Source: Merdiplasma sp964643295 (lineage in GTDB: Bacteria > Bacillota > Clostridia > Lachnospirales > Lachnospiraceae). From it: DNA of 33,963 nt. The position numbers and the translations under genes were made by a program. The notes beneath the pieces were generated by a model, which worked only from the letters and a program-made list of their open reading frames with translations, searched no databases and had not been told where the DNA came from. Below are positions 1 to 7,475 of this stretch, piece by piece (positions within the stretch are counted from its first letter, which is position 1; every line of letters begins with the position of its first letter). The DNA is taken from positions 1 to 33,963 of the forward strand of contig CAZXSN010000027.1 in NCBI GenBank assembly GCA_964643295.1. The letters are read 5' to 3'.

Positions 1-16
1 TTCGTTGAACGATGAG

Positions 17-724
17 TTAAATCGTAACTTCATTTCCCTTATTCGACTCGTATTCCCGCAGCAGATCCCGTGCCAGATACAGATCACCCATACAGTGAAG
101 ATCGGATGCTCCTTCGTTGATTAAATTCCGTTCCCTCGAATGATAGAAAAAATCCATGGCACGTTCTACTGTTAATCCAGAGAGTTCAGCAAAGCATATA
201 ATGACCCTCGCATATTTCATATGCAGAAGGTCGCTGCTTGCCCCAAAATCCTCCAACTCTTCATCTGTCTCGTATGTTAGATATTGGTCTAAAACTTCCT
301 GTCTGCGAATACATATCTGAAACGCTGGCAGCTTATATTTCAGCCTTCTCAGCGCCCCTGAACGCCAGATGAGATCAGCGTAATAAAATTCGATCGCATC
401 AAACACATTGTCATTCACAGCAGGTCCCACGACAATCTCATAGGAAGAATCGCCATCACCTTTTCTGCATGCTGTGACAAAATCCAGCCATTCATCCGAA
501 TAGGTGTCAAATTTTAATGTTTTGCACTTCTCAAAAATCTGCTCATCTAAACTGTACGCAGAAACAAATCCCTCCTGCCCGGAGGATAGATACCTTCTGC
601 TTTGCTGCTCTGCCAGCTCCCTAGATGGCGTTACATAAAACCCAAAGCCAAAATCTGCTTCGTTCCCCAAATTTCTCAAATCCGGCTTCATAACTCTTTT
701 ATCGGAACCATGATATACTAGCAC
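17..724 (-). CDS. DUF3990 protein (ADP-ribosyltransferase-like), with a DUF3791-like C-terminal segment
   Basis: The 235-residue protein opens with YHGS (residues 4-7), followed by DFGFGFYVT (about 24-32) and PSRELAEQQS. This is the pattern of DUF3990, a family I understand to adopt an ADP-ribosyltransferase-like fold; the catalytic assignment is family knowledge, not shown here. Residues about 165-228 (from DLLHMKYARVIICFAEL through YLARDLLREY) resemble a DUF3791 domain, so toxin-like and partner-like parts may be fused. The start is GTG at 724, overlapping by 7 nt the stop of the upstream DUF3791 reading frame, which implies translational coupling when that gene is intact. It is the last gene seen of the brx-oriented operon, which may continue past base 1. 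DUF3791/DUF3990 pairs are toxin-antitoxin-like in gene context. Target and toxicity are unknown. Confidence 0.8.
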   Translation of the reverse strand: MLVYHGSDKRVMKPDLRNLGNEADFGFGFYVTPSRELAEQQSRRYLSSGQEGFVSAYSLDEQIFEKCKTLKFDTYSDEWLDFVTACRKGDGDSSYEIVVGPAVNDNVFDAIEFYYADLIWRSGALRRLKYKLPAFQICIRRQEVLDQYLTYETDEELEDFGASSDLLHMKYARVIICFAELSGLTVERAMDFFYHSRERNLINEGASDLHCMGDLYLARDLLREYESNKGNEVTI

Positions 725-811
725 AGCTTCACGCCTTTCTCTTCCAATATACTAACTAGTTCGTTGACGATATATCCCTCCCCCTGCGTATGAAGCACAT
801 CATAACACGCG

Positions 812-818
812 ATGATAT
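812..818. repeat. Target-site duplication, left copy
   Basis: The sequence atgatat directly abuts the left terminal inverted repeat. The identical copy is at 1054-1060. Confidence 0.7.
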
Positions 819-1053
819 GATTCAGGCGTCAAAAGGTGATTACGGATTGTTTCGCTGCTTCGCAGCTCTCACAATCCTGCTCAACATTCTTAAATTCATG
901 GGGCCCGGTCTCCGCTCCGCTCCGGTCGGTGCTAAACGTGTGCCACCGGCACACAGCACCCCACTTCTTCCTCATGTTGGGGCGCGTCAGTAAGCCTTTT
1001 CACCCACTGGCATGCTTCTCATGCGGTAGGTTCAGGCTTTTGACGCTGTAATC
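819..1053. mobile_element. MITE-like element, 235 bp, with terminal inverted repeats and 7-bp target duplication
   Basis: The left end (819-835) reads GATTCAGGCGTCAAAAG. The right end (1037-1053), read on the minus strand, is GATTACAGCGTCAAAAG, giving a 17-bp inverted repeat with 14 matches and the mismatches clustered at positions 5-7. Both ends are flanked by atgatat (812-818 and 1054-1060), a 7-bp direct duplication. No transposase is encoded. The interior holds several small inverted repeats, including GTGTGCC/GGCACAC around 938-954, GCTGC/GCAGC around 853-865 and GCATG/CATGC around 1010-1025, so a transcript would be strongly folded. The parent transposon family was not identified. The call rests on the TIRs, the duplication and the exact frame restoration of the host gene. 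Confidence 0.8.
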
Positions 1054-1060
1054 ATGATAT
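1054..1060. repeat. Target-site duplication, right copy
   Basis: The sequence atgatat directly abuts the right terminal inverted repeat. Removing this copy plus the element restores the DUF3791 frame. Confidence 0.7.
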
Positions 1061-1330
1061 ACCCATCCAACAGGTCGGTATCCTTTGTAAGCACGTCGTA
1101 GATTTTTCCCGCGTCCATGTGCAGGTACTCGGCGAGAGCTTCAATGCAGAAAACAGCGAATTCAGTCTCATCAGGCGTATAGTCCCTCTCCGTATTGTCC
1201 CCGTCGGACTTAGCAGGAGACAATCCTTCCTTCGAGGAACCGTTTTGCTCTTCCCCGGATTTATCTTCGGGTGATGAGATACCTTTAAGAAAATCCTCTA
1301 TGCTTACTTCGTTGTCCATGTCAAATTCCC

Positions 1331-4300
1331 CTATTTTAACTGGATGCCGTCACAGTTTTTCAGCATCTTCTTTAAGCTTTCTCCTACCTTTGCTACGTAC
1401 AGGTCAATGTCTTCCTCGCTTTCCAGCTTTTTGGCAGGAAAGACGATGGAACGGTTCAGCGTTTTATAAACTTTATTCACCGGAGGCTGCACAGTCGGCG
1501 AAACCGGCGGCGTCGGCGGTACAGGCCGCGCAACCGCTTCGATTCTTTCCAGTGTATCATCCTTATACTGAAGCATCGGGTACAGGAGCCCGTCAAGCAG
1601 CGCTAGCGAGCGCAGATCCTGGATCTGCTCCCTCTTTTGCGCGTAGAAGTGATCCGCTGTATCGCTGATCTTCTGGGCATCCCCATTTCCTGACGCGGCG
1701 GTATGAATCGCTTCCATGCACTGACGCACATCTTCCAAAAGCTCAGCCCGTTTGGCAGTAAGCAGACGGTCATGGCCTTCCTTTACTTTCACCATCAGAC
1801 TGTTCAGCTCCGGAATCCGCCTGTAGTCAAATTTTCCGGCAGTCCCGGGCCTGCAGATTATGCGGATGCGATTCAGAGCCTCGTTTGCCTCCGGCTCTTT
1901 CGGGAGATATTCCAGATCATTGTGCAGATTCCTCTCCATCCGCACGGCGGCATCAAAAACCGCCACCTGGTTCTGGAAGAAATTCTCGACACGCTGCATC
2001 TCGTCCTTGGTATCCGCTAGATCATCCGCCTTCTCATTCAGGCGGGCAATCAGAGCGATGTTGTCCTTCTGCTGGGAAAGGACATCCTCGATCAGGTTTA
2101 ACGATCCCTTTACCAGAGCGCGGTCCGGATAGTTCTTATTGTCCTCATACCGATTAAGCAGCTCCTCATAGTGGCTCTTCTGCCTGCCCAGCCGATCGAT
2201 GATGAAGGCGATCAGCCCGTCCTCATCATCCGGCACATCCATGACATCAAAGTACTCGCGCAGGAAATCCCTCGCCTCCCGCATCTGCAGAGCGGACACA
2301 CTCTGGCGCTTGGAGACCATGGTCTTGCCGATCTCGCTCTTCTTGCGCAGCATATCCAAAAGACGCGGATCCCCGGGCTGGACCGTCGCTCCCGCGTACT
2401 TGATCGTCACTTTCTGGTCCACAATGAGCCTCGCCACCACAGCGGCGATGTCGATTTCCTTCCACCCGTAGGGGATTCCCTGATAATGGCTCTGGATATC
2501 CGCCATGGACGTCGGCAGGCTTTTCCTGTGCTGGATTTCCAGATACTCGTCGATCAGGTTCTCCGCCTCCTGGTTTGGCGCCGTGCCGGGCAGATAGGTG
2601 TCCGTTCCATTTAAAATAGCAAGGATGTCCGCGTCCGATTTCGCGTTCTTCCTGATTAATTCCAGCTTCGTGTAGACATGGTTGACCAGATATTCCAGTG
2701 CCTGATCGATCTTGTCCCTGGCGTCTTTGGTGCGGATATCCAGGCGCTCTCCATCGACGTAGAACTCCGCGTCCACGATCGCCTTCTTTAATTCCTCTTT
2801 CGAATCACCTTCCAGGCGGGCGGCCTCCGCCTGCCGCTCCTCAATGATGTGCTGTACAGTAAGCGGCAAATTCCGCACGTTGCGCTGCTTGACATATTTG
2901 CGGATCTTCATCGCGTGCTCCAGCGAATTGTAATAATCCGTCTCGGCCAGCACACCGATCGCCTGTCCCTTGGAGGCCATCTGCAGACGGGTCGCATTCT
3001 TCTCCGTCGCGTCAGTGGCCACCGTCAGAAATTTTAACCGCATCCCCCCGCTTAAGGCCCCGACGCTGACCGCGTCCACCATCTGATCGAAGGGGAAATC
3101 ATACTCTCCGTAGTGATATTTCTTAAACGGATAGATATCGCCAAAGACCGTTCCGGCGATAGTGGAGACGATCTCATGGGTACTCACCGGCGTCTCGTTG
3201 ATGATCGCCCGCTGAATATCCTGCTCCTCATCCGTGAGGAAGTTGTAGACATCTCCCGATCTTCCGATATAATTCTGGCTTAACAGACGGTCCAGGGACT
3301 CCTGCGTGGCCGCCCGCAGCACGATCTTGTCCACACGGATATCATCGGCCATCAAAATCACCAGGTTGTCCAGGTTCGCCGGTACGTCATGGTCGATGTA
3401 GCGGATCAGATACAGCAGCTTCAGTAAGTTGACATCCGTCGCCTTCAGACCGTCCCCGGCTTCCGCAGCCCGCTCGCAGCGGTCAATGACACGGCGGATG
3501 GAACCGTCCAAGAACTCGTGTACGGTATCATAAAAATAGTAGAACGGAACCAGCGTATTCTCGCCCTGATGCTGCACTTTCTGGGCTGCCTCCTGAAAAC
3601 CGGAGAGCATGGAGCGCTCCCCGCCGGATAAGTGCTTGCCGGAGTTGCCGTGCCTGCGGATTTCCGCGAATACCTTCTGGATGATAATAAACTGGTACGG
3701 CACGAACGGATAATCGGCCGTGAAATCAAACGGGGTGCTGTATCCTTTGATGTCCAGCTGCGCTTCCCGAAACGTAAACAGGTTGCGGAGGGTAGAATCA
3801 CTTCGGTCATACACAGCAGAGAGCAGTTTTTCCGCCTCCGGAGTCTTTCTCAGGATACGCTTCTGGATCACCTCATCCACGGAAGAGGAGGAAAGGGACA
3901 GTCTGGTCGCGAACCTTGCCTGAATCCGGGAAAACTCATCCACCCGCACTTTGATGATCTCATCAATGGCTTCCTGTCCGGTGCAGATCACCCAGACTCT
4001 GCCGCCGCACTCACTGCCCAGCTTCTCCACGATCGACTGGAGATTCAGGAGCATATCCGTGTCGGTCCCCACATACTGGCCGACCTCGTCGATCATGAAA
4101 AGCAGACGAAAATCCTTCGGCTGTCTGTCCACGTAATCCTTGATGTCACCGACTAACTGAGCGATAGAGAGATCCGCGGCCGTCTTGTCATGGAACCATT
4201 TGCTGGCATCCTCCTCGCTCATGTCCAGCACTTCCATCAGTGTCGGAATGATTGTTCTGCCATTAAAGGTAAACCCGCGGCGCATCTCCACCCAGGATTT

Positions 4301-4867
4301 CCCGCGCTTCTCCTCAAATACACGGCGAAACTCCTCCGTCTTGCCGCACTGCTCGATATAATACTCCAGCATGGCGACCTTCAGGTTTTCCCCATAGAAT
4401 CCCAGATGATTGTAGAACATCTTGGCAAAGACGCGCAGAACAGCCGTCTTGTCCTTATTGATGGAGCTTTCGATATCGATGTTGAAGAGGATGCTTTCCG
4501 TCCTGCTCCTCGTCGCCCGGTCGATCTGCATAAACGTCGCCGGATCGTCCGCGAACTTCTGCCGGAACAGTTCCACGGTCGTCGTATCGCCTACCGGCTT
4601 ATTCTCCAGAAGGTAGGAGAGCATTTTCAGGAAGTGGGATTTGCCGCTTCCAAAAAATCCGGAGATCCAGACACCGATATCCGCGGTGGGGTTATCGAAC
4701 GAATCACTGTAAAAATTAAAAAAAGTGGAAAAGTGTTTCCGCAGTTCCCGCGTGATGATATACTCCCGGACTTCCTGCTCTACGATCTCATTCGCGTCCT
4801 GATCAACCTTGATCACCCCGTTGATCTTGCGGTTGATGTCGTCCGCGAACATCTTCTGTATAATCAT
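1331..4867 (-). CDS. brxC: BREX system P-loop protein BrxC
   Basis: The 1178-residue protein has the typical BrxC length and N-terminus (MIIQKMFADDINRKINGVIK). Walker A is GFFGSGKSHFLKML (about residues 70-83) and Walker B is LLFMIDE (about 255-261). The rest is a long helical body. A proline-rich linker near residue 1110 leads to the conserved C-terminal segment EEDIDLYVAKVGESLKKML, so the protein is full length. BrxC/PglY proteins are the large ATPases of BREX phage defence. They act with PglX and PglZ to methylate host DNA and block phage replication; the detailed mechanism is not settled. The start is set by GGAGG six nt before ATG. It lies 54 bp after brxB and 11 bp before the DUF3791 gene, in one operon. 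Both nucleotide-binding motifs look intact. Confidence 0.95.
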   Translation of the reverse strand: MIIQKMFADDINRKINGVIKVDQDANEIVEQEVREYIITRELRKHFSTFFNFYSDSFDNPTADIGVWISGFFGSGKSHFLKMLSYLLENKPVGDTTTVELFRQKFADDPATFMQIDRATRSRTESILFNIDIESSINKDKTAVLRVFAKMFYNHLGFYGENLKVAMLEYYIEQCGKTEEFRRVFEEKRGKSWVEMRRGFTFNGRTIIPTLMEVLDMSEEDASKWFHDKTAADLSIAQLVGDIKDYVDRQPKDFRLLFMIDEVGQYVGTDTDMLLNLQSIVEKLGSECGGRVWVICTGQEAIDEIIKVRVDEFSRIQARFATRLSLSSSSVDEVIQKRILRKTPEAEKLLSAVYDRSDSTLRNLFTFREAQLDIKGYSTPFDFTADYPFVPYQFIIIQKVFAEIRRHGNSGKHLSGGERSMLSGFQEAAQKVQHQGENTLVPFYYFYDTVHEFLDGSIRRVIDRCERAAEAGDGLKATDVNLLKLLYLIRYIDHDVPANLDNLVILMADDIRVDKIVLRAATQESLDRLLSQNYIGRSGDVYNFLTDEEQDIQRAIINETPVSTHEIVSTIAGTVFGDIYPFKKYHYGEYDFPFDQMVDAVSVGALSGGMRLKFLTVATDATEKNATRLQMASKGQAIGVLAETDYYNSLEHAMKIRKYVKQRNVRNLPLTVQHIIEERQAEAARLEGDSKEELKKAIVDAEFYVDGERLDIRTKDARDKIDQALEYLVNHVYTKLELIRKNAKSDADILAILNGTDTYLPGTAPNQEAENLIDEYLEIQHRKSLPTSMADIQSHYQGIPYGWKEIDIAAVVARLIVDQKVTIKYAGATVQPGDPRLLDMLRKKSEIGKTMVSKRQSVSALQMREARDFLREYFDVMDVPDDEDGLIAFIIDRLGRQKSHYEELLNRYEDNKNYPDRALVKGSLNLIEDVLSQQKDNIALIARLNEKADDLADTKDEMQRVENFFQNQVAVFDAAVRMERNLHNDLEYLPKEPEANEALNRIRIICRPGTAGKFDYRRIPELNSLMVKVKEGHDRLLTAKRAELLEDVRQCMEAIHTAASGNGDAQKISDTADHFYAQKREQIQDLRSLALLDGLLYPMLQYKDDTLERIEAVARPVPPTPPVSPTVQPPVNKVYKTLNRSIVFPAKKLESEEDIDLYVAKVGESLKKMLKNCDGIQLK

Positions 4868-4921
4868 GGTCTGCCTCCTGTTTCAATTCTCAGGCAATCG
4901 CTGATCCCCAACTGTTGTGCT

Positions 4922-5479
4922 TCAGATTTCATTAAAGGCCCGGTAATAGGAGTTCGGCGACAGTTTCCCGAACAGCTGCACCTGCCTTCCGTCAAATTTC
5001 CCCGGATACAGCACCAGGACAGGAATGTCATCGAACTCGGTCTGCATCGCTTCCAAAAGCTGGTGCACCCGCATAAAGGGAAATACATCCCCCACTCCCG
5101 TCAGGATCAGCACATCCCCCGGTCTGTGCGGCGCGTACCGCATCTTTTCCAGGTAATACCGCTCCCCGCAGGCGGACTGCAGTTCCTGCAGCAAAAACGC
5201 CCGCCCGTCTGACCGTTCCATCTCCGGGATCTCGTCGGTCGCCCCAAGGTCATCGCAAAGTTCCAGGAAAATATCATAGAGGTTATATACGATCGGGCGG
5301 CACCGCAGGGACTGATCCGTAAGGATCTGCTCCGTAAACCAGCGAACCGCCATCTCATCCGCGGGATCATAACAGAAAAACCGGATGTTCACTTCCTTGG
5401 AAAGACCCTTCCCCTCCAGGAATTCCTCCCGCTGCATGGCGTGACGCAGCCGGTCCAGCCTGGCTTTAATATCTGACAT
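4922..5479 (-). CDS. brxB: BREX protein BrxB (DUF1788)
   Basis: The 185-residue protein matches the DUF1788/BrxB pattern: the start region IKARLDRLRHAM, a central RPIVYNLYDIFLELC, then GDVLILTGVGDVFPFMRVH and VPVLVLYPGKFDG, ending in LFGKLSPNSYYRAFNEI, which is the usual C-terminus. The length is normal for the family. It is a small cytoplasmic BREX core protein with no known enzymatic motif, probably part of a complex with the other Brx proteins. GGGAGG lies six nt before the ATG. It lies 15 bp after brxA and 54 bp before brxC, all on the minus strand. Confidence 0.93.
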   Translation of the reverse strand: MSDIKARLDRLRHAMQREEFLEGKGLSKEVNIRFFCYDPADEMAVRWFTEQILTDQSLRCRPIVYNLYDIFLELCDDLGATDEIPEMERSDGRAFLLQELQSACGERYYLEKMRYAPHRPGDVLILTGVGDVFPFMRVHQLLEAMQTEFDDIPVLVLYPGKFDGRQVQLFGKLSPNSYYRAFNEI

Positions 5480-5494
5480 GAACTTCCTCCCCCT

Positions 5495-6124
5495 CTATGA
5501 AAAACAGTGAAACGCCGGCAGCACAATCTCATCCTGATTTTCCCGGATCCCCTCTTCCAGCACAGGGCTTAGCCAAACCGGATTCAGGTGAGTCGATGTC
5601 CTGTTGTCCAGATATCCATTCTCCACCAGAACGTTAACCAGAACCTGTTTGATTCTGGAAACGGTCTGGTCGCTCCATTCGGCGACCCAGTCATCCTGCT
5701 CCTGCAGACGCAGGAAAAAAAGATTGATGTCTTCCCTGCCAAAGGAAAGATCCAGATTTTTATATTTCTCTCCCACAACCGTCAGCATGAACTCCCTCAC
5801 CAGATAGTGCTGGCACATCATGGCATACAGACAGATCTGTTTGGCCACACCCGAAGGCTCCTCGGCGATCGCGGCGATAAGCTTCTCATTCCGCAATGCC
5901 CGCAGACGCCGGATACAGGCCAAAGCCACTTTCCGCAGGGACTTTTCCGTAGGATACTGGAAGAGGTTCTCCTCCGCAATCCGGGAAACGATTTCCTCCT
6001 CAGAAAGCCCCTCCTGCATCAGTCTGGCGGTTGTACGCGTTTCGTAAAACAAAAACTGTTCCCCTGTAATCAGTGCCGAATAGGGACTTGCGGCCTTCTT
6101 TGTTCTGTCCGCAACATGTGCCAT
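5495..6124 (-). CDS. brxA: BREX protein BrxA (DUF1819)
   Basis: The 209-residue protein fits the DUF1819/BrxA family: PYSALITGEQFLFYETRTTA near the N-terminus, the helical middle ENLFQYPTEKSLRKVALACI, then YLVREFMLTVV and a C-terminal winged-helix-like segment around RIKQVLVNVLVENGYLD. BrxA proteins are small, helix-rich and reported to bind DNA; they are a defining part of type 1-like BREX loci. A purine-rich GAGGGGAG ribosome site precedes the ATG. It is the first gene of the brxABC operon, with a candidate sigma-A promoter at 6240-6269. The leader between promoter and start is about 110 nt. Confidence 0.93.
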   Translation of the reverse strand: MAHVADRTKKAASPYSALITGEQFLFYETRTTARLMQEGLSEEEIVSRIAEENLFQYPTEKSLRKVALACIRRLRALRNEKLIAAIAEEPSGVAKQICLYAMMCQHYLVREFMLTVVGEKYKNLDLSFGREDINLFFLRLQEQDDWVAEWSDQTVSRIKQVLVNVLVENGYLDNRTSTHLNPVWLSPVLEEGIRENQDEIVLPAFHCFS

Positions 6125-6659
6125 AGGCTCCCCTCTTTCCTTCCGCTCTTCCCGCTTAAAAGAGCTCCCAACACCCCGGAGGGCTTAAAAACCCCGCATC
6201 CTGGGGGCACGGGCAGGAGCGTTTTCATTTCTTGCAGGTATGATAACACAGATGAGGGAACTTTGGCAAAAAAATTTTTGCCTGAAGACGCGCAGGGGCT
6301 TTTCAAAGGAGCAGCCAACCGATCAGCGAAGAATACGGAGAAGAGCAGCAAATCCTGTATCATTTATCATTACAAACCAGAGCCCAGATAAGGCGGACTG
6401 AACACAACCCTTCTCTGGCAACTCCGTGACAGAAAGCATCCGAAGGAGCTTCTTTCCGAGGAGACAGTGGAACCGCTCCTATCCCCGGCGGATCAAACGG
6501 GATACAAATCCAGGACACCCAGGTCATGCTCAAAGGCAATAGGCAGGATATGAAGAGCGAGCCAGACGAAAAACCGCAGAGGCCGGGTGACGGATTTTGA
6601 ACGGTTCACCCGGCTCCTGTATTACGGCGTCGCCCAGCTGAATCTGATACATGAGAAGG
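6125..6659. other. Intergenic region between brxA and the antitoxin relic
   Basis: Apart from the brxA promoter and leader I see no gene with a start, ribosome site and plausible product. The place where a toxin partner of the 6660-6877 antitoxin relic would lie holds only short broken frames. A short plus-strand frame ends at 6669 with TRLLYYGVAQLNLIHEKVMS, which I do not recognise. Confidence 0.4.
6240..6269 (-). promoter_or_regulatory. Candidate sigma-A promoter of brxABC
   Basis: On the minus strand, TTGCCA (6269-6264) is followed after 18 nt by TATCAT (6245-6240). The brxA ATG lies about 115 nt downstream. The leader carries a short CCCC/GGGG hairpin followed by five T residues (about 6187-6207), which could act as a weak attenuator. 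Confidence 0.5.
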
Positions 6660-6877
6660 TCATGTCTTAGCCAGCCTTTCCGCTTTCGCCTCCTCAAGGG
6701 TTATATCGTCCGGAAGGATGCCAAAAAGCGGCTTCGCCGCATCTACCCGTTCCTGATATGAATTGGTAAGCTTACCTACGACCTTTCCGTTTTCATAACA
6801 AAGATATCCTCCACAGCGTAAAGCCTCAGATAATTTCCGGGATTTGTTTTAAGCTCTGTCCCGGAAACAGTCGTAAG
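6660..6877 (-). pseudogene. Phd/YefM-type antitoxin relic, frameshifted
   Basis: The 5' frame reads TTVSGTELKTNPGNYLRLYA then VEDIFVMK. A one-base loss in an A run near 6771-6774 moves the rest out of frame, where it continues GKVVGKLTNSYQERVDAAK then PLFGILPDDITLEEAKAERL and ends at a TGA. Put together, this is a typical Phd/YefM antitoxin of the kind beginning TVSGTELK...GKYL and ending in an FGI-LEEA-ERL tail. The start codon position appears as CTT, so the start is probably also lost. A good promoter (6910-6938) and a purine-rich site remain upstream. No toxin gene follows. The relic lies between the helicase/DUF4391 pair and brxA, so the interval appears to be decayed DNA. Confidence 0.7.
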
Positions 6878-7475
6878 TGCACTTTCTCCAAGTTTTAGTC
6901 TTCTTAAGTAGTATACCCGAAGCGAGGAAAATTTTCAACATCAATCGCACGAATTCTGTAAAAATCCTCCCGTGACCGGGTACTTAACCATCCCGGCTGA
7001 TCGTATACGGGTATCCGCTCGAACAACGGCCACCAAGCCAGACTGGAAAAGCGTGGAATTTACGCAAACTGCCCGCAGACCGCAAGGCGGGAAAACCGAC
7101 ATCCTGCTTCGCGGGCACCTGTCCCTGTCGGAACCGAACTACTTCCCTGCATCCTCACAGGGCGGTTCCCGGCGGTAAATCTCCATAAAAAGCCCTCCGC
7201 TTAAAGTTATCTGCAACTGGTATTTTCTTCCCACGAAAAGAACAGGGGATGTCCTGACCGCTGTAAACTGTTTCGATGAAATCATGAGGCTCACCGCGGA
7301 TCATACGATCACTCCCCCAAATATCCGCGTAACCTTTCCTTTCGCCAGGCAGCCTTTCGTCACAGATAAGCAGACTCTTTCCCTTAAGCGGACACACGAG
7401 GATAAAGGTACCCTTTGCAGATAAAGGCAACTTTAGAATAAAGAGCAGGTGTTAAGGCCATGAGGCAGTGATTGC
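6878..7475. other. Gene-poor scar downstream of the DUF4391 gene
   Basis: About 600 bp hold no convincing gene. A 91-codon minus-strand frame at 7155-7430 would need a TTG start without a ribosome site and matches nothing I know. The part at 7060-7180 is GC-rich with short inverted repeats such as CCCGC/GCGGG. In related layouts a DNA methyltransferase or a second helicase often follows DUF4391, so this may be what is left after a deletion; that is inference. Confidence 0.35.
6910..6938 (-). promoter_or_regulatory. Sigma-A promoter of the antitoxin relic
   Basis: On the minus strand TTGAAA (6938-6933) and TATACT (6915-6910) are separated by 17 nt. The relic starts about 33 nt downstream. Confidence 0.55.

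Larger units (their letters stand above)
718..1319 (-). pseudogene. DUF3791 protein interrupted by a miniature transposable element
   Basis: The 5' part (1319-1061) encodes an acidic linker and then the DUF3791 core: ETEFAVFCIEALAEYL, KIYDVLTKDTDLLDGYI. The frame then enters foreign DNA and stops at 1032 after MITASKA. The missing 3' half lies at 811-718 and reads ACYDVLHTQGEGYIVNELVS, continuing to a TAG at 718-720. Deleting 819-1060 joins the halves in frame as LLDGYIIACYDVLHTQG, the canonical family sequence. The gene starts 11 nt after the brxC stop and its natural stop overlaps the GTG of the DUF3990 gene, so it was a co-translated operon member. The N-terminal 50 residues are acidic and serine-rich and are not part of the usual DUF3791 domain. 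The current product would be a truncated 95-residue protein, which may or may not keep function. Confidence 0.85.

Noticed and set aside
4190..5212. 340-codon plus-strand open frame
   Set aside because: It is antisense to brxC and brxB, which are unmistakable; composition mirrors the real genes and no ribosome site is present.
7155..7430. 91-codon minus-strand open frame after the DUF4391 gene
   Set aside because: It needs a TTG start without a ribosome site and I recognise no domain. It could be a remnant but is not supportable as a gene.
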